32,138 bases of DNA, taken from contig JAFUCQ010000002.1 in the NCBI GenBank assembly GCA_017459605.1, forward strand, positions 1 through 32,138, given 5' to 3'. The notes under the pieces were generated by a model. That model saw only the letters and a program-made list of their open reading frames with translations. It did no database searches and was not told where the DNA came from. Position 1 is the stretch's first letter. The number at the start of each line of letters is the position of its first letter. A program made the translations under genes and the position numbers. Below are positions 31,750 to 32,138 of the stretch, in pieces. Origin of the DNA: Atopobiaceae bacterium. Its GTDB lineage: Bacteria; Actinomycetota; Coriobacteriia; Coriobacteriales; Atopobiaceae.

Positions 31750-32138
31750 TTACCCTTTGACCTTTGTCATCATCACAACTGTCTCTACATGGAAGGTCTG
31801 GGGGAAGAGGTCAACAGGCGTGATTGACTCAATGCGATAGTTCCCCTGTTCGCGAAAGCGAGCGAGGTCGCGTGCGAGTGTAGCTGAATCACACGAAACG
31901 TAGGCAATCCGACGAGCACCAGATTCACCGAGCTGCTCTACCACAGAAGCATCGAGTCCTGCTCGAGGAGGATCAACTACCACGAGGTCAATCTGCTCGT
32001 CTGGAAACTCACGTGCGGCATCTCCACCAACGGCTTCAACATTATCAAGGCCTGCCATCTCAAGATTTCGTCTTAAGTCACGCACCGCCGGCCCGTAGCT
32101 TTCAACAGCAAGAACCGCCTCAGCGCGCCGTGCGAGGG
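31750..32138 (-). CDS. 23S rRNA (uracil-5-)-methyltransferase, RumA/TrmA family (3' part)
   Basis: The gene enters from the right window edge; 129 codons of the C-terminus are visible. SAM-binding and catalytic blocks: EAVLAVESYGPAVRDLRRN, IDLVVVDPPRAGLD, the nucleophile motif YVSCDSATLARDL (Cys of SCD) and the terminal PVDLFPQTFHVETVVMM. This is the RumA/RlmCD/TrmA methyltransferase family, which methylates uracil C5 in 23S rRNA or tRNA; family assignment is certain, exact target not. The normal C-terminus is intact even though the AbiE remnant begins immediately after its stop. Confidence 0.92.
   Translation of the reverse strand, partial: LARRAEAVLAVESYGPAVRDLRRNLEMAGLDNVEAVGGDAAREFPDEQIDLVVVDPPRAGLDASVVEQLGESGARRIAYVSCDSATLARDLARFREQGNYRIESITPVDLFPQTFHVETVVMMTKVKG

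Overview
The window looks like a chromosomal segment of a low-to-mid GC Gram-positive actinobacterium, most like the Atopobium/Lancefieldella/Olsenella group (class Coriobacteriia). The basis is a D-alanylation (dlt) operon, an ATP-type PEP carboxykinase next to phosphate acetyltransferase, a UDP-galactopyranose mutase, a Tat-type BMP lipoprotein and many extracellular repeat proteins. The taxonomic call is inference from gene content and style, not from a marker gene.

Layout. 1-336 (-) is the start of an acyltransferase-3 membrane protein. 420-4453 (+) holds leuS and a zinc-ribbon/PASTA membrane protein. 4504-9482 (-) is a four-gene BMP-type nucleoside ABC importer operon with a structured leader and an internal terminator-like hairpin. 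9772-9940 (-) carries tRNA-Glu(CTC) and tRNA-Gln(CTG) with a clear promoter and terminator. 10211-14863 (+) is the dlt operon: small lipoprotein, dltA, dltB, dltC, dltD, and a DltX-like frame interrupted by an in-frame amber codon. 14948-18271 (+) encodes two membrane proteins with very long disordered basic cytoplasmic segments: a transglutaminase-like protein and a YbhN/LPG-synthase-type integral membrane protein. 18255-19751 (-) is gltX, overlapping its convergent neighbour. 19892-24148 (+) has a cysteine hydrolase, a secreted lysozyme-like protein with C-terminal wall-type repeats, and pckA. 24823-25821 (-) is pta. 26010-28297 (+) is glf plus a family 2 glycosyltransferase. 28401-30070 (-) is a P1-family peptidase and maf.

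The last 2 kb (30167-32138, -) is a scrap yard at the end of a rumA-type rRNA methyltransferase gene. It contains an AbiEi antitoxin without its N-terminus, a 23-residue stump of the AbiEii toxin, the C-terminal part of an HpcH/HpaI aldolase, and an HTH-Fic protein that stops before the Fic catalytic motif.

The main theme is the cell envelope: D-alanylation, galactofuranose, PASTA, lysozyme-like and transglutaminase-like functions. The most unusual signals are (1) the DltX-like gene moved to the end of the dlt operon and carrying a TAG, with an unrelated small lipoprotein at the front; (2) a cluster of different short tandem-repeat arrays (units of 23 to 44 nt) in the intergenic regions around pckA, one with a 16-nt palindrome in each unit and one paired with a perfect 19-bp inverted repeat; and (3) the decayed AbiE/Fic region.
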